Positions 9,806 through 18,505 of a DNA stretch of 64,000 nt are shown here, piece by piece; the stretch's first letter is position 1, and each line of letters starts with the position of its first letter. Below the pieces are notes generated by a model. The model ran no database searches, was not told the DNA's origin, and saw only the letters and a list, made by a program, of their open reading frames with translations. The stretch covers positions 1 to 64,000 of the forward strand of contig JANYAS010000011.1 of assembly GCA_025361205.1 (NCBI GenBank), in the 5' to 3' direction. This DNA is from Holophagaceae bacterium (GTDB taxonomy: Bacteria > Acidobacteriota > Holophagae > Holophagales > Holophagaceae). A program made the position numbers and the translations under genes.

Positions 9806-9907
9806 GCCGTTGTAATAAAACAACCTTTCTCGAAAATGGCGAGAACAGCATAAGGGGCCGTACCGGAATGGCGAATTCAACCAAGGTTATTCCGTAACGG
9901 CCCCTAA
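9801..9907 (+). repeat. Family 1 structured repeat, copy A
   Basis: Two-part element. Part 1 contains a small hairpin TTCTCG/CGAGAA around AAAATGG. Part 2 is a stem formed by 9854-9869 and 9889-9904 (GGGGCCGTACCGGAAT against ATTCCGTAACGGCCCC). It is nearly identical to 23891-23998, and part 1 is repeated on the minus strand at 32495-32550. Confidence 0.85.
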
Positions 9908-9966
9908 GGGATCGTCGAATTCATGCTGGGGTGGAATTCGCCGAAACAGGGGTAGGGGAATCGGCC

Positions 9967-10392
9967 ATGAACGCATATGCCAAATCCGCAGAAGCCTACC
10001 TCGCTCAGCGAATCCAGGGTGCCAGCCCCGAGCAACAGGCTGGCCTGATCATGGAGGCGGGTCAGCGCCATCTGGGGAAGGCCATCCTGGCCCTGACTCA
10101 GAATGACCTTTCCAGCGCCACGCGCAGTTTCATCCGAGTCTCGGAAGTCATTGCCGAGGCGACCCTCCGTCTGAACGAGGAGGATGGGGGAGAGCTGGTC
10201 CAGAACCTCAAAAAGCTCTACAGCTGGTGGATGCAGGAAATCATGCTGGCGAGCCAGGCCAAGAACACCGCCCGGCTGGCGGCGGTGGCCCAAGGCATGG
10301 GTGAAATTCGTCAGGCCTGGGAACAACTCCACGAAACAAAAACAGGCGCCACCCAGGTTTCCGAGGCCCCGTTTAGGGATCGGATTGTATGA
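9967..10392 (+). CDS. fliS: Flagellin export chaperone FliS
   Basis: Cytoplasmic chaperone of 141 residues that binds the flagellin C-terminus before export. The mainly helical sequence shows the FliS pattern: AYLAQRIQGASPEQQAGLIMEAGQRHL at the start, then LNEEDGGELVQNLKKLYSWW and IRQAWEQL. ATG 9967 is chosen for family alignment; a purine-rich GTAGGGGA lies upstream. The stop overlaps the next gene (ATGA). A second fliS-like gene lies at 12688. Confidence 0.85.
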   Translation: MNAYAKSAEAYLAQRIQGASPEQQAGLIMEAGQRHLGKAILALTQNDLSSATRSFIRVSEVIAEATLRLNEEDGGELVQNLKKLYSWWMQEIMLASQAKNTARLAAVAQGMGEIRQAWEQLHETKTGATQVSEAPFRDRIV

Positions 10393-10688
10393 GCGATAGC
10401 AGGGTCCGCGCTGCCCTCGAGCAAATGGAAGCGTGGCTGGTTGACCCGGCCTGGGACCCGGATCCCGAGGCCCTTGCCCAATGGAACGTGGGTTTTCAGG
10501 TAGCCCTGGCCCAGGCCGAGAAAGCCCCTGGCTGGCCTGACCTGATGGATAGGGCCCATGCGGCGGGCCAGTATCTGGAGGCGCGCAGCGCAATGTTGGC
10601 CCAGGAACAGGATAAGGTCAGGGCCGAGTTGGAAATACATGAGCGCGGCACCCGGGCGCTCAAGGGCTATGGGGCAAGCGCGCGCTGA
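10389..10688 (+). CDS. Small helical protein in FliT position
   Basis: Protein of 99 residues overlapping fliS by four bases, so translationally coupled. It is predicted to be all helical and rich in Ala, Glu and Gln (QVALAQAEKAPGW, LEARSAMLAQEQDKVRAELEIHERG). No family is recognised from sequence alone, but a short helical protein directly after fliS is typically FliT-like, a chaperone for FliD. The function is inferred from position only. Confidence 0.55.
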   Translation: MSDSRVRAALEQMEAWLVDPAWDPDPEALAQWNVGFQVALAQAEKAPGWPDLMDRAHAAGQYLEARSAMLAQEQDKVRAELEIHERGTRALKGYGASAR

Positions 10689-10702
10689 CGCCAGTCCGCG
10701 CT

Positions 10703-12487
10703 TCAGGACTCTGGGGCCAGGTCCTTCACCACCTGTCGAATCACCGACTCCCAATCGCCGAAGGTCGGCTGCCGGTAGAGGTGCAGAGATGGATACCAGG
10801 GGCTGTCGTCCCGATCCAGCATCCAGCGATAATCCGGCTGAAAGGCCAGGAGCAGGAGGGTGGGAATGCCCAGGGCCCCCGCCAGGTGGGCTACGGCCGT
10901 ATCCACGGTGATCACCAGGTCCATACCGCTCAAGGCGTAGGCTGTATCGGAAAACGTGCTCAACAAGGGCGCCAGCGAAATCAGGTTCGGCAGGGGTGGA
11001 ATCTCCCGTCTTCCCAGCTGGAAGCTGAACCAGACCACCCCCGGCAGGACCCCCAGGGGCGCCAAAGCAGCCGAAGGCAGCGAGCGTTCCACATCTCGTG
11101 CGTGACCAGGGCTGCCGGCCCACACCAGCCCAATCCGCGTGTGATCCTTGGCCATGGCCAGGAGTTCCTGAATGGCCTTCTTATGGGGCACCACCCCGGG
11201 AACATCCAGGTACGGGATCTCGCTAGGAACGGACGATAGCTCCGTTCTGAACATCCAGGGTAGGGACATCAGGGAACACTGCAGGTCGAAGGGCGGCGGC
11301 GCGTCACCCCGGGGAATCACCAGGTCCGCACCTTGGCAGGTCGCGGCCACTGCCAACAGTGCGGGTTGAGTCTCCAGGATGATCCGGCCACCTAGTGCCT
11401 TCACTAGGGGTAGATACCGGATGTACATCAGGGTGTCGCCAAACCCCTGTTCGGCCCAGAGCAGAAGAGTCTTCCCCGCAAAGGATTCGCCCTTCCAGGC
11501 CGGATTCGGAAAGGACCGGTTCGGCCTCCATTGTTTTGGGATCCGCAACCGCGCCTCATAACGCTCCCAGCCCCGGGTCATGTCACCAAAAATGAGATCG
11601 GCAAAACTCTGCTCGAATTCCACGTAGGCCGAGGTGGGGTCGGCCTGGAGATACCGTTGAATCTCGGCCTTGTACTCCGCCCAGCGTCCATGAGAGTAAT
11701 AGGTTCCAGACAGGCTCCGGTGGACCACGAAATCGTTCGGTGCCTGCTGGAGAACCTCGGCAATCTTCTGGTCGGCGGCGCCCTGATCCCCCTTTCTGGA
11801 AAGGCAGGTAATCAGCAACAAGCGTGCGTTCGTCTGACTTGGGTATTCGGCCACCAGTTGCCGGAGCAGCGCTTCCGCGTCATCCAGCTGGCCGTTCGCC
11901 ATCCGGATGGAGCCGATGTGTGCTTTCGCCATGAAGTTGCAAGGATCGATTTGAAGTGCAGTGGCGCAAGCAGCTTCCGCCTCCTCAAATCTCTGAATCT
12001 CGAAGAGTGCCAAAGCAAACACGGTCCATAGCTCTGCGTGGCGGGCTTTCAACCCTGAATATTTTCCGTACTCGCTCCCGAGCTGGGTTGCCCCCTCCAG
12101 AACCTTCTGGGCACCATCCAGATCCCGTTTGTTGAGAAGGCACTCTGTCAAAAACAACAGAGCGTCCAACCGGTGGGGATCCACCGTCAGCACCTTCCGG
12201 AACTGGATTTCCGACGCATCCAATTGATCTCGCCGAAACAGGATGCAACCTAGGTTGATTCGCGCCGAAAGATGGTGGGGCTCGATCTGAAGAGCGGTAT
12301 TGACCGCTTTTAAGGCCTCATCAAGCTTGTCGAGCTGCACCAGCTTCCCGGCGTAATCAGCCCAGGCATTCGCATGCCGTGGCTCCCGGTCAAGGAACGC
12401 CCGGTAGGCGGCGGATGCTTCCACCGTTTTCCCGGCAAGGTCCAGGGTCTGGGCCTTTTTCAACAGCTTCAAATGAGTAGAATTCAC
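10703..12487 (-). CDS. TPR-containing glycosyltransferase (GT9/GT41-like)
   Basis: Protein of 594 residues from a GTG start. Residues about 1-270 are successive TPR units (AWADYAGKLVQLDKLDEALKAVNTALQIEP and similar). The C-terminal half (about 310-594) resembles the nucleotide-sugar transferase half of TPR glycosyltransferases: LLLWAEQGFGDTLMYIRYLP, IGLVWAGSPGH and DLVITVDTAVAHLAGALG. Such proteins frequently sit beside flagellin genes and modify flagellin. It is convergent with the fliS operon and divergent from the second fliS gene. Donor sugar and target are unknown. Confidence 0.8.
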   Translation of the reverse strand: MNSTHLKLLKKAQTLDLAGKTVEASAAYRAFLDREPRHANAWADYAGKLVQLDKLDEALKAVNTALQIEPHHLSARINLGCILFRRDQLDASEIQFRKVLTVDPHRLDALLFLTECLLNKRDLDGAQKVLEGATQLGSEYGKYSGLKARHAELWTVFALALFEIQRFEEAEAACATALQIDPCNFMAKAHIGSIRMANGQLDDAEALLRQLVAEYPSQTNARLLLITCLSRKGDQGAADQKIAEVLQQAPNDFVVHRSLSGTYYSHGRWAEYKAEIQRYLQADPTSAYVEFEQSFADLIFGDMTRGWERYEARLRIPKQWRPNRSFPNPAWKGESFAGKTLLLWAEQGFGDTLMYIRYLPLVKALGGRIILETQPALLAVAATCQGADLVIPRGDAPPPFDLQCSLMSLPWMFRTELSSVPSEIPYLDVPGVVPHKKAIQELLAMAKDHTRIGLVWAGSPGHARDVERSLPSAALAPLGVLPGVVWFSFQLGRREIPPLPNLISLAPLLSTFSDTAYALSGMDLVITVDTAVAHLAGALGIPTLLLLAFQPDYRWMLDRDDSPWYPSLHLYRQPTFGDWESVIRQVVKDLAPES

Positions 12488-12687
12488 CAGGAGCCCCCAA
12501 GGTTCATGACTGGTTTCCTTTCTCTCACAGAAAGGCCCTGGTAGGGAGGACTCAACCGGACAAAAAGCATCACGGCTTGCCTGAAGTCACGGTCCGAGGT
12601 TGTCCACCCGAAACAGTAGCTGGGAACAATGCCATGACCTCAGCTTCATCACCTTTCGATCGAAGGCCTCCAGAGAAAGGCCACCTC

Positions 12688-13089
12688 ATGGGTCCTGGCC
12701 CCGAGCCCCGGGGACCTTCTGCTCCGGCTGAGCCGGTCGCGATCCCCGAGCACATGGTTGTGCTGCTCCTGGAGGGCGGGCAGCGGTTCCTGAAGAAGGT
12801 CGAAGAAACCCTGGGCGGCCAGGACCAGCGGCAGACCGACTTCTACATTAAAAAGGTCCTGGCCATTCTCAAGGAACTCGACCGCCGCCTGAATCACGAA
12901 GAGGGGGGCGACCTGGTGAACAACCTCATCTGGCTCTACGACTGGTGGGGTAAAGAAATTATTGCTGCCGGTGCACAGCATGACGTGCCTCGCCTAAGGC
13001 GTGTCTCCGCCCAGATGGGTGGAAACCGTCAAGCGTGGGAACAGGTCCTTTTCAATGGCGTGGGGTTGACGGAAAACCCGGATTTCTAG
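12688..13089 (+). CDS. Second FliS-like chaperone
   Basis: Protein of 133 residues similar to the FliS at 9967: NHEEGGDLVNNLIWLYDWW here matches NEEDGGELVQNLKKLYSWW there, and both end in a RQAWEQ motif. The N-terminus is a Pro-rich stretch replacing the usual FliS start. ATG 12688 is chosen because AGAAAGG (12674-12680) precedes it at good spacing; ATG 12634 upstream lacks a site. The final four bases overlap the end of upp on the other strand. It may serve a second flagellin or another filament protein. Confidence 0.75.
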   Translation: MGPGPEPRGPSAPAEPVAIPEHMVVLLLEGGQRFLKKVEETLGGQDQRQTDFYIKKVLAILKELDRRLNHEEGGDLVNNLIWLYDWWGKEIIAAGAQHDVPRLRRVSAQMGGNRQAWEQVLFNGVGLTENPDF

Positions 13090-13712
13090 GCGGTGCCGAA
13101 CAGCCGGTCGCCGGCGTCCCCGAGACCGGGAAGGATGTAGCCCTTCTCGTTGAGCTGGCGGTCCACCGCCGCGACGATGATGCGCAGGTCGGGATGGTCG
13201 CCCTGCAAACGTTCCAGGCCCTCTGGCGCAGCGAGGATGGACACGAGGGAGAGGTTCATCGCACCGGCGGCCTTCAACTGCCTGACGGCTTCGGAGGCGC
13301 TGCCGCCTGTGGCGAGCATGGGGTCGAGGACGAACACGGGGCGGGCCTCGAGCAGGGGGGGGAAGTTGCGGTAGTAGGGCACAGGCACCAGCGAATCGTG
13401 GTCCCGGTACAGCCCGAGGTGGCCAACTTTGGCTGTGGGGAGCAGCTTGAGGAACGAAGGCAGCAGGCCCAGGCCTGCGCGCAGGACGGGGACCAGCACG
13501 GTATCCAGTGATTTGAGCCGAAGGGTGCCGGTGCGCTCAAGCGGGGTTTCCACGACCACGGACTCGGTGGGAAGTTCACGGGTCGCCTCGACGGCGAGGA
13601 TGAGTCCCACCTCTTCGACAAGGGCGCGAAACAGGCTGCCAGGCGTTTTGCGATCGCGGATGAGGGACATCTTGTGGTGAACGAGTGGGTGGTCGAGCAC
13701 GTGAACGGTCAT
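13086..13712 (-). CDS. upp: Uracil phosphoribosyltransferase
   Basis: Salvage enzyme making UMP from uracil and PRPP, 208 residues, the normal length. The PRPP-binding loop is VFVLDPMLATGGSA, the N-terminal HPLVHHKMSLIRD and MTVHV are typical, and the C-terminal GYILPGLGDAGDRLFGT is the uracil-binding segment. It is monocistronic in this view, with its end overlapping the fliS paralogue tail to tail. Confidence 0.97.
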   Translation of the reverse strand: MTVHVLDHPLVHHKMSLIRDRKTPGSLFRALVEEVGLILAVEATRELPTESVVVETPLERTGTLRLKSLDTVLVPVLRAGLGLLPSFLKLLPTAKVGHLGLYRDHDSLVPVPYYRNFPPLLEARPVFVLDPMLATGGSASEAVRQLKAAGAMNLSLVSILAAPEGLERLQGDHPDLRIIVAAVDRQLNEKGYILPGLGDAGDRLFGTA

Positions 13713-13833
13713 GGCGCACCTCGCATCGGATTCATCAAGTGTCGCGCAGTGTCGATCCGGCTGAACCAGAAATGAATGGGGAGCAGGTGGTGAGGTAGCG
13801 TCAAAAAAAATGAAGATTTTTTGTTTTTCTCTA

Positions 13834-13861
13834 TTGACCTCATCGAAATCGCTGTTTTCAT
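13834..13861 (+). promoter_or_regulatory. Candidate sigma-70 promoter upstream of the TrpC-like/H1-like gene
   Basis: TTGACC at 13834-13839 and TTTCAT at 13856-13861 are separated by 16 bases, in an unusually AT-rich stretch (13801-13865) of otherwise GC-rich DNA. The -35 is good, the -10 is weak. The downstream gene starts at 13940. Confidence 0.35.
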
Positions 13862-13939
13862 GTTGAATCAGAGGGAAAAGGACCGATCATCTTCCTCATA
13901 GGGCCAGCAGTGGGGTATGTGAGATTTGGAGCGTGGGAA

Positions 13940-15136
13940 ATGCTAAAGAAAGTAGCCATCTTCAAGGCCCTTGATGTGGAAATCAAGAAGCAGAGGGGCC
14001 CTGTGGCGGTGAAGGACGGCTACAAGGGTCACCATTCCTTGAAAGAAGAGCTCAGCCAGCCTGGAATCACCATCTTGGGTGAAGTTGCAGGGGGGGATCC
14101 CGGCCGCGGGCAGGTCCGTGAGGCCTACAAGGGGTCCACCCATGCTAAGAGTCTGGTCGAAAACGGGGCCCGGGCCCTGTCTGTGGCCACCGACAAGTTC
14201 CTCTATTTCGGCGAGGACAAGCACCTTTCCGAAGTCCGCGCCCAGGTGAAAGTGCCCCTGGTCCGCAGGGAATTCATCTTCGAGGAGTACCAGGTCGAGG
14301 AGAGCAAAATTCTTGGGGCTGACGCCATCTACCTCATGCCCGCCCTGCTGACCCAGGATCGCCTGCAAACCCTCCTGAAGTTCGCCATCAGTAAGGGGCT
14401 AGACGTAGTGGTGGAGGTCACTTCAGAGGCTGAACTCCAGCGCGCGGTAGAGGCGGGTGCCGACATCATTTCCGCCGTGGGCCGGAACCTGGATACCTGG
14501 GAAGCCTCCTGGGACAAGGCGGTGGCCCTGGTCAAGAAAATACCCAAGAGTTGCCTAAAATTGGTTGAGGGTGGCATCCACCGGCTGGACCAGATCAAGC
14601 AGATGGAGGCCCTGGGCGTCCATGGCCTCGTGATCGGCGATGCCCTCCTCGACGACTACTATCCCGGCAAGCGCCTGGCCCAGATCCTGGCAGGTGTGGA
14701 GCCACCGAAAAAAGCCGCGAAGCCCAAGGGCAAGACCGGCTCTGCCGCTGACGCGGCGCTAGCCCCCACGGCTGCTCCTGCGGCCAAGGATAGCGTATCC
14801 TCCCCGCGGAAAGAAACGGCCCAACCTGGCACAAAAAATGCTATGGGCAAGCCATCTTCCCGCACGACCCCTTCCAACCCCGCCCAAAAGGGCGTAAAGG
14901 AGCCACCCATGGCCGAACTGACCAACCTGGTCGCCACCACCGAACCCGTCGCCGCCAAGAAGCCGGCGAAAAAGGCCGCCCCGAAGAAGAAGGCTGCCGC
15001 CAAGAAGCCCGCGGTTAAGAAAGCCGCCGCCAAGAAGCCGGCCGTCAAGAAGGCCGTGAAGAAGGCCGCGCCGAAGAAGGCCGCCGCCAAGAAGCCGGTC
15101 GCCAAGAAGGTCGTGAAGAAGGCCGTCAAGAAGTAG
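13940..15136 (+). CDS. TrpC-like pseudoenzyme fused to a histone H1-like Lys/Ala/Pro-rich tail
   Basis: Protein of 398 residues. Residues about 30-255 follow the indole-3-glycerol-phosphate synthase TIM barrel: ARALSVATDKFLYFG, VPLVRREFIFEEYQV, DVVVEVTSEAEL and EGGIHRLDQIKQMEALGVHGLVIGDALL. Catalytic residues are mostly lost: the family EIK is EVA (first Lys to Ala), RKDF is RREF (general-acid Lys to Arg), and the INN motif is changed; the Glu in VEV and in EGGI remain. It is therefore unlikely to make indoleglycerol phosphate. Residues 256-323 are a disordered linker, and 340-398 repeat AAKKP/VKK units like H1-type DNA-binding tails. ATG 13940 follows GGAG at 13928-13931. An internal start with its own ribosome site lies at 14909. 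Confidence 0.75.
   Translation: MLKKVAIFKALDVEIKKQRGPVAVKDGYKGHHSLKEELSQPGITILGEVAGGDPGRGQVREAYKGSTHAKSLVENGARALSVATDKFLYFGEDKHLSEVRAQVKVPLVRREFIFEEYQVEESKILGADAIYLMPALLTQDRLQTLLKFAISKGLDVVVEVTSEAELQRAVEAGADIISAVGRNLDTWEASWDKAVALVKKIPKSCLKLVEGGIHRLDQIKQMEALGVHGLVIGDALLDDYYPGKRLAQILAGVEPPKKAAKPKGKTGSAADAALAPTAAPAAKDSVSSPRKETAQPGTKNAMGKPSSRTTPSNPAQKGVKEPPMAELTNLVATTEPVAAKKPAKKAAPKKKAAAKKPAVKKAAAKKPAVKKAVKKAAPKKAAAKKPVAKKVVKKAVKK
14909..15136 (+). CDS. Histone H1-like basic protein, possible separate product from an internal start
   Basis: In-frame internal ATG at 14909 with AAAGGAG at 14896-14902 (six-base spacing), a better ribosome site than that of the full-length gene. It would give a 75-residue protein: MAELTNLVATTEPVAA, then about ten AAKKP, APKK or VKK repeats to the end. 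Small H1-like proteins of this composition bind DNA non-specifically and compact nucleoids. Whether the cell makes the fusion, the short form or both cannot be settled from sequence. Confidence 0.55.
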   Translation: MAELTNLVATTEPVAAKKPAKKAAPKKKAAAKKPAVKKAAAKKPAVKKAVKKAAPKKAAAKKPVAKKVVKKAVKK

Positions 15137-15164
15137 GTCCAACCTGCTCACACAACCTGGCTAA

Positions 15165-16490
<1,326 letters not shown>

Positions 16491-16503
16491 GAGATATACC
16501 GGC

Positions 16504-16806
16504 ATGAACGCCAACTGGCTCCTGAAGTCCTCCACCTTGTGGGGCGTCCTGGGAGCCTCGGGGCTCCTGTCCCTGATGGCCATGCTCTTCTCCCAAGGGG
16601 GCCTGCCCGAACTGCGCAAGCGCGAAGCCGAGTTGGCCACCGCCCGCACCCGGCTGATGGAGCTGAACCGGCGCAACCGCGAACTGCTGGACGAGGTTCA
16701 GCGCCTGGCGGCGAAGGATCCCGAACTGATGGAGGCTCTGGCCCGCCGGCAGGGCTATGCGCGCAAGGGAGAGACCGTCTATACCTTCCGAAACCGGGAG
16801 CGGTAG
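16504..16806 (+). CDS. ftsB: FtsB/DivIC-family septum formation initiator
   Basis: Small divisome protein of 100 residues: one membrane helix (about 10-30, LWGVLGASGLLSLMAMLF) and a coiled coil (about 34-72, LRKREAELATARTRLMELNRRNRELLDEVQRL), then EALARRQGYARKGETVYTF, which matches the FtsB C-terminal signature. A good AGGAGAT lies upstream of ATG 16504. Its place directly after eno supports the call. Confidence 0.85.
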   Translation: MNANWLLKSSTLWGVLGASGLLSLMAMLFSQGGLPELRKREAELATARTRLMELNRRNRELLDEVQRLAAKDPELMEALARRQGYARKGETVYTFRNRER

Positions 16807-16807
16807 C

Positions 16808-17611
16808 TTGGACCTCCACCTCGCGGCTGCCTCGGGCAATGTCTTCGGCTATCTCTGGGCCGATGAGGCTAAAGATTGTTCTGGTGAGGATTACGCAAAA
16901 ATTCTATGCCCAAGGGGCAGCGGATTTGGTTTAGATGGCCTTTTTTTGATGCAAAGGCCAGGCGTGGAACCATGGGGACTGGAGCACTGGGATACGGATG
17001 GGTCCAAGTCTTTCTGTTCCAACGGTAGTAGGGCGGCCCTCTGTATTCTGGGAGCCCCGGCGGGGCCGCTGGTGGAAGCGGTCTCCAGCGGCGAGCGCAT
17101 CCTGCTCCGTCGCGACGGAGATGAGGTGGGCATCCGAATGCCGGAGGGCGAAGGTTTCGGATTGCGCGTGGTCCCCATGTCCACGGCGCAGCCTTCGGGC
17201 TTCGGGTGGATCGGGAATCCCCAGTTGGTGCTGCGGGTTCCGTCGGTGGCCGAGGTGGACCTTCCTGTCTTCGCCCCGCCCCTTCGCCACCACGCCGCCG
17301 TCGCCGGTGGCACCAATGTGAACGTGATTGAAGTCCTCGCACCGGGCGAAGCCCGCATTCGTTCCTGGGAGCGCGGCGTCGAGGGAGAGACCCTCTGCTG
17401 CGGCACGGGGAGTGCCGTCGCCGCAGCCTGGTTGGCCCGCACCGAAGGCATCTCGACCTGGCACCTCCACACGGCCGGTGGCGGGGTGGTGACGGTCAGC
17501 CTCGCCTTGGATCAGGCGGGCGCCTGGCGGGACTTATGGCTGTCCGGCCCGGTCCACCGGCTCGGCCTCGTGCAGCCGGATCCCTTTTTACTGCATAGGC
17601 TGCACCGCTGA
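16808..17611 (+). CDS. dapF: Diaminopimelate epimerase
   Basis: Isomerises LL- to meso-diaminopimelate for lysine and peptidoglycan synthesis; 267 residues. Both catalytic cysteines are present: SFCSNGSRA (family CGNGxR, with Gly to Ser) and ETLCCGTGS (family ACGTG). RSWERGVEGET also fits. The N-terminus SGNVFGYL replaces the usual GNDF, so the protein is divergent. The start is taken as TTG 16808, one base after the ftsB stop, because no ATG or GTG fits the family start; an ATG-started longer frame begins inside ftsB. Confidence 0.85.
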   Translation: MDLHLAAASGNVFGYLWADEAKDCSGEDYAKILCPRGSGFGLDGLFLMQRPGVEPWGLEHWDTDGSKSFCSNGSRAALCILGAPAGPLVEAVSSGERILLRRDGDEVGIRMPEGEGFGLRVVPMSTAQPSGFGWIGNPQLVLRVPSVAEVDLPVFAPPLRHHAAVAGGTNVNVIEVLAPGEARIRSWERGVEGETLCCGTGSAVAAAWLARTEGISTWHLHTAGGGVVTVSLALDQAGAWRDLWLSGPVHRLGLVQPDPFLLHRLHR

Positions 17612-17725
17612 TCAGCCCGTCTCTTCGCCGTGGAACCCGACCTGTTAGACTGGCATGTTCCACACCCGAAGGGATGCCAAGATGCGTGGTTTAACCAGCG
17701 CCTGCGCGATGATGAGGGCCGCCTG

Positions 17726-18505
17726 ATGCACGCGCGGGTGGTAGTACTGGCGAACCAAAAGGGGGGCGTGGGCAAGACGACCACAGCCATCAACCTCGCC
17801 GCGTCGCTGGCCATGATGGAGAAGATGGTCCTACTGGTGGACTTCGATCCCCAGGGCCACAGCACCACCGGTCTCGGGTTCCCCAAGCCGGACCACCGAG
17901 CCGGAGCCTACGCTCTGATGAAGGGCGCCCCGGCAGAAGCTCTGGTGCTCAGTACGGAAGTGCCGATGCTGCAGGTGATTCCCGCCGGCAAGGACCTGGC
18001 GCAGATGGAGTTCGAGCTGTTCGAACTGCCCCAACTGCAGGTGCTCAAGCTGGCGCTCGCCCCGCTCATCGGTCGCTACGATTACATCCTCATCGACCCA
18101 CCACCCAGCCTGGGCATGATCACCCTCAACGCCCTCACGGCGGCGGACGAGGTCATCGTGCCCATGCCCTGCGAGTTCTTCGCCCTGGACGGGCTGGCGG
18201 AACTGACCGAAACACTGCGCCGCATCCAGGCCGGCCCGAATCCCCGCCTCAAGCTGGGCGGCATCCTGCTGACCATGGCGGAGGAACGCACCAACCTGGG
18301 CGCGGCCGTGGCCGCCGAGGTCCGCCAGGCCTTTCCCGGCAAGGTCTTCCAGACCATGATTCCCCGGAACATCCGGCTCGCCGAGGCGCCCAGTCATGGC
18401 CGACCCGTGGCCTTCTACGATCTGCGCTCCAAGGGCGCCCAGGCCTACCTCAGTCTCGCAAGGGAGTGGTTGGACCTCGAGATTCCCGCGAGGAGGGAAG
18501 CCTGA
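17726..18505 (+). CDS. parA: Chromosome partitioning ATPase ParA/Soj
   Basis: Walker-type ATPase of 259 residues that acts with ParB on chromosome origin segregation. The deviant Walker A motif KGGVGKTT is at 12-19, the DFDPQGHSTTGLG segment follows at about 44-56, and Walker B is in YILIDPPPSLG. ATG 17726 is placed 10 residues before the Walker motif, as in the family; the frame is open upstream. It overlaps parB by one base (TGATG). No clear parS was found. Confidence 0.95.
   Translation: MHARVVVLANQKGGVGKTTTAINLAASLAMMEKMVLLVDFDPQGHSTTGLGFPKPDHRAGAYALMKGAPAEALVLSTEVPMLQVIPAGKDLAQMEFELFELPQLQVLKLALAPLIGRYDYILIDPPPSLGMITLNALTAADEVIVPMPCEFFALDGLAELTETLRRIQAGPNPRLKLGGILLTMAEERTNLGAAVAAEVRQAFPGKVFQTMIPRNIRLAEAPSHGRPVAFYDLRSKGAQAYLSLAREWLDLEIPARREA

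Noticed and set aside
12488-12687. A cyclic-di-GMP riboswitch between the glycosyltransferase and the second fliS gene
   Set aside because: The GEMM core motifs are missing; only a small hairpin CCTTTCT/AGAAAGG is seen.
17656-17676. A parS-like half site (GTTCCAC) upstream of parA
   Set aside because: Only one half matches the palindromic parS consensus.
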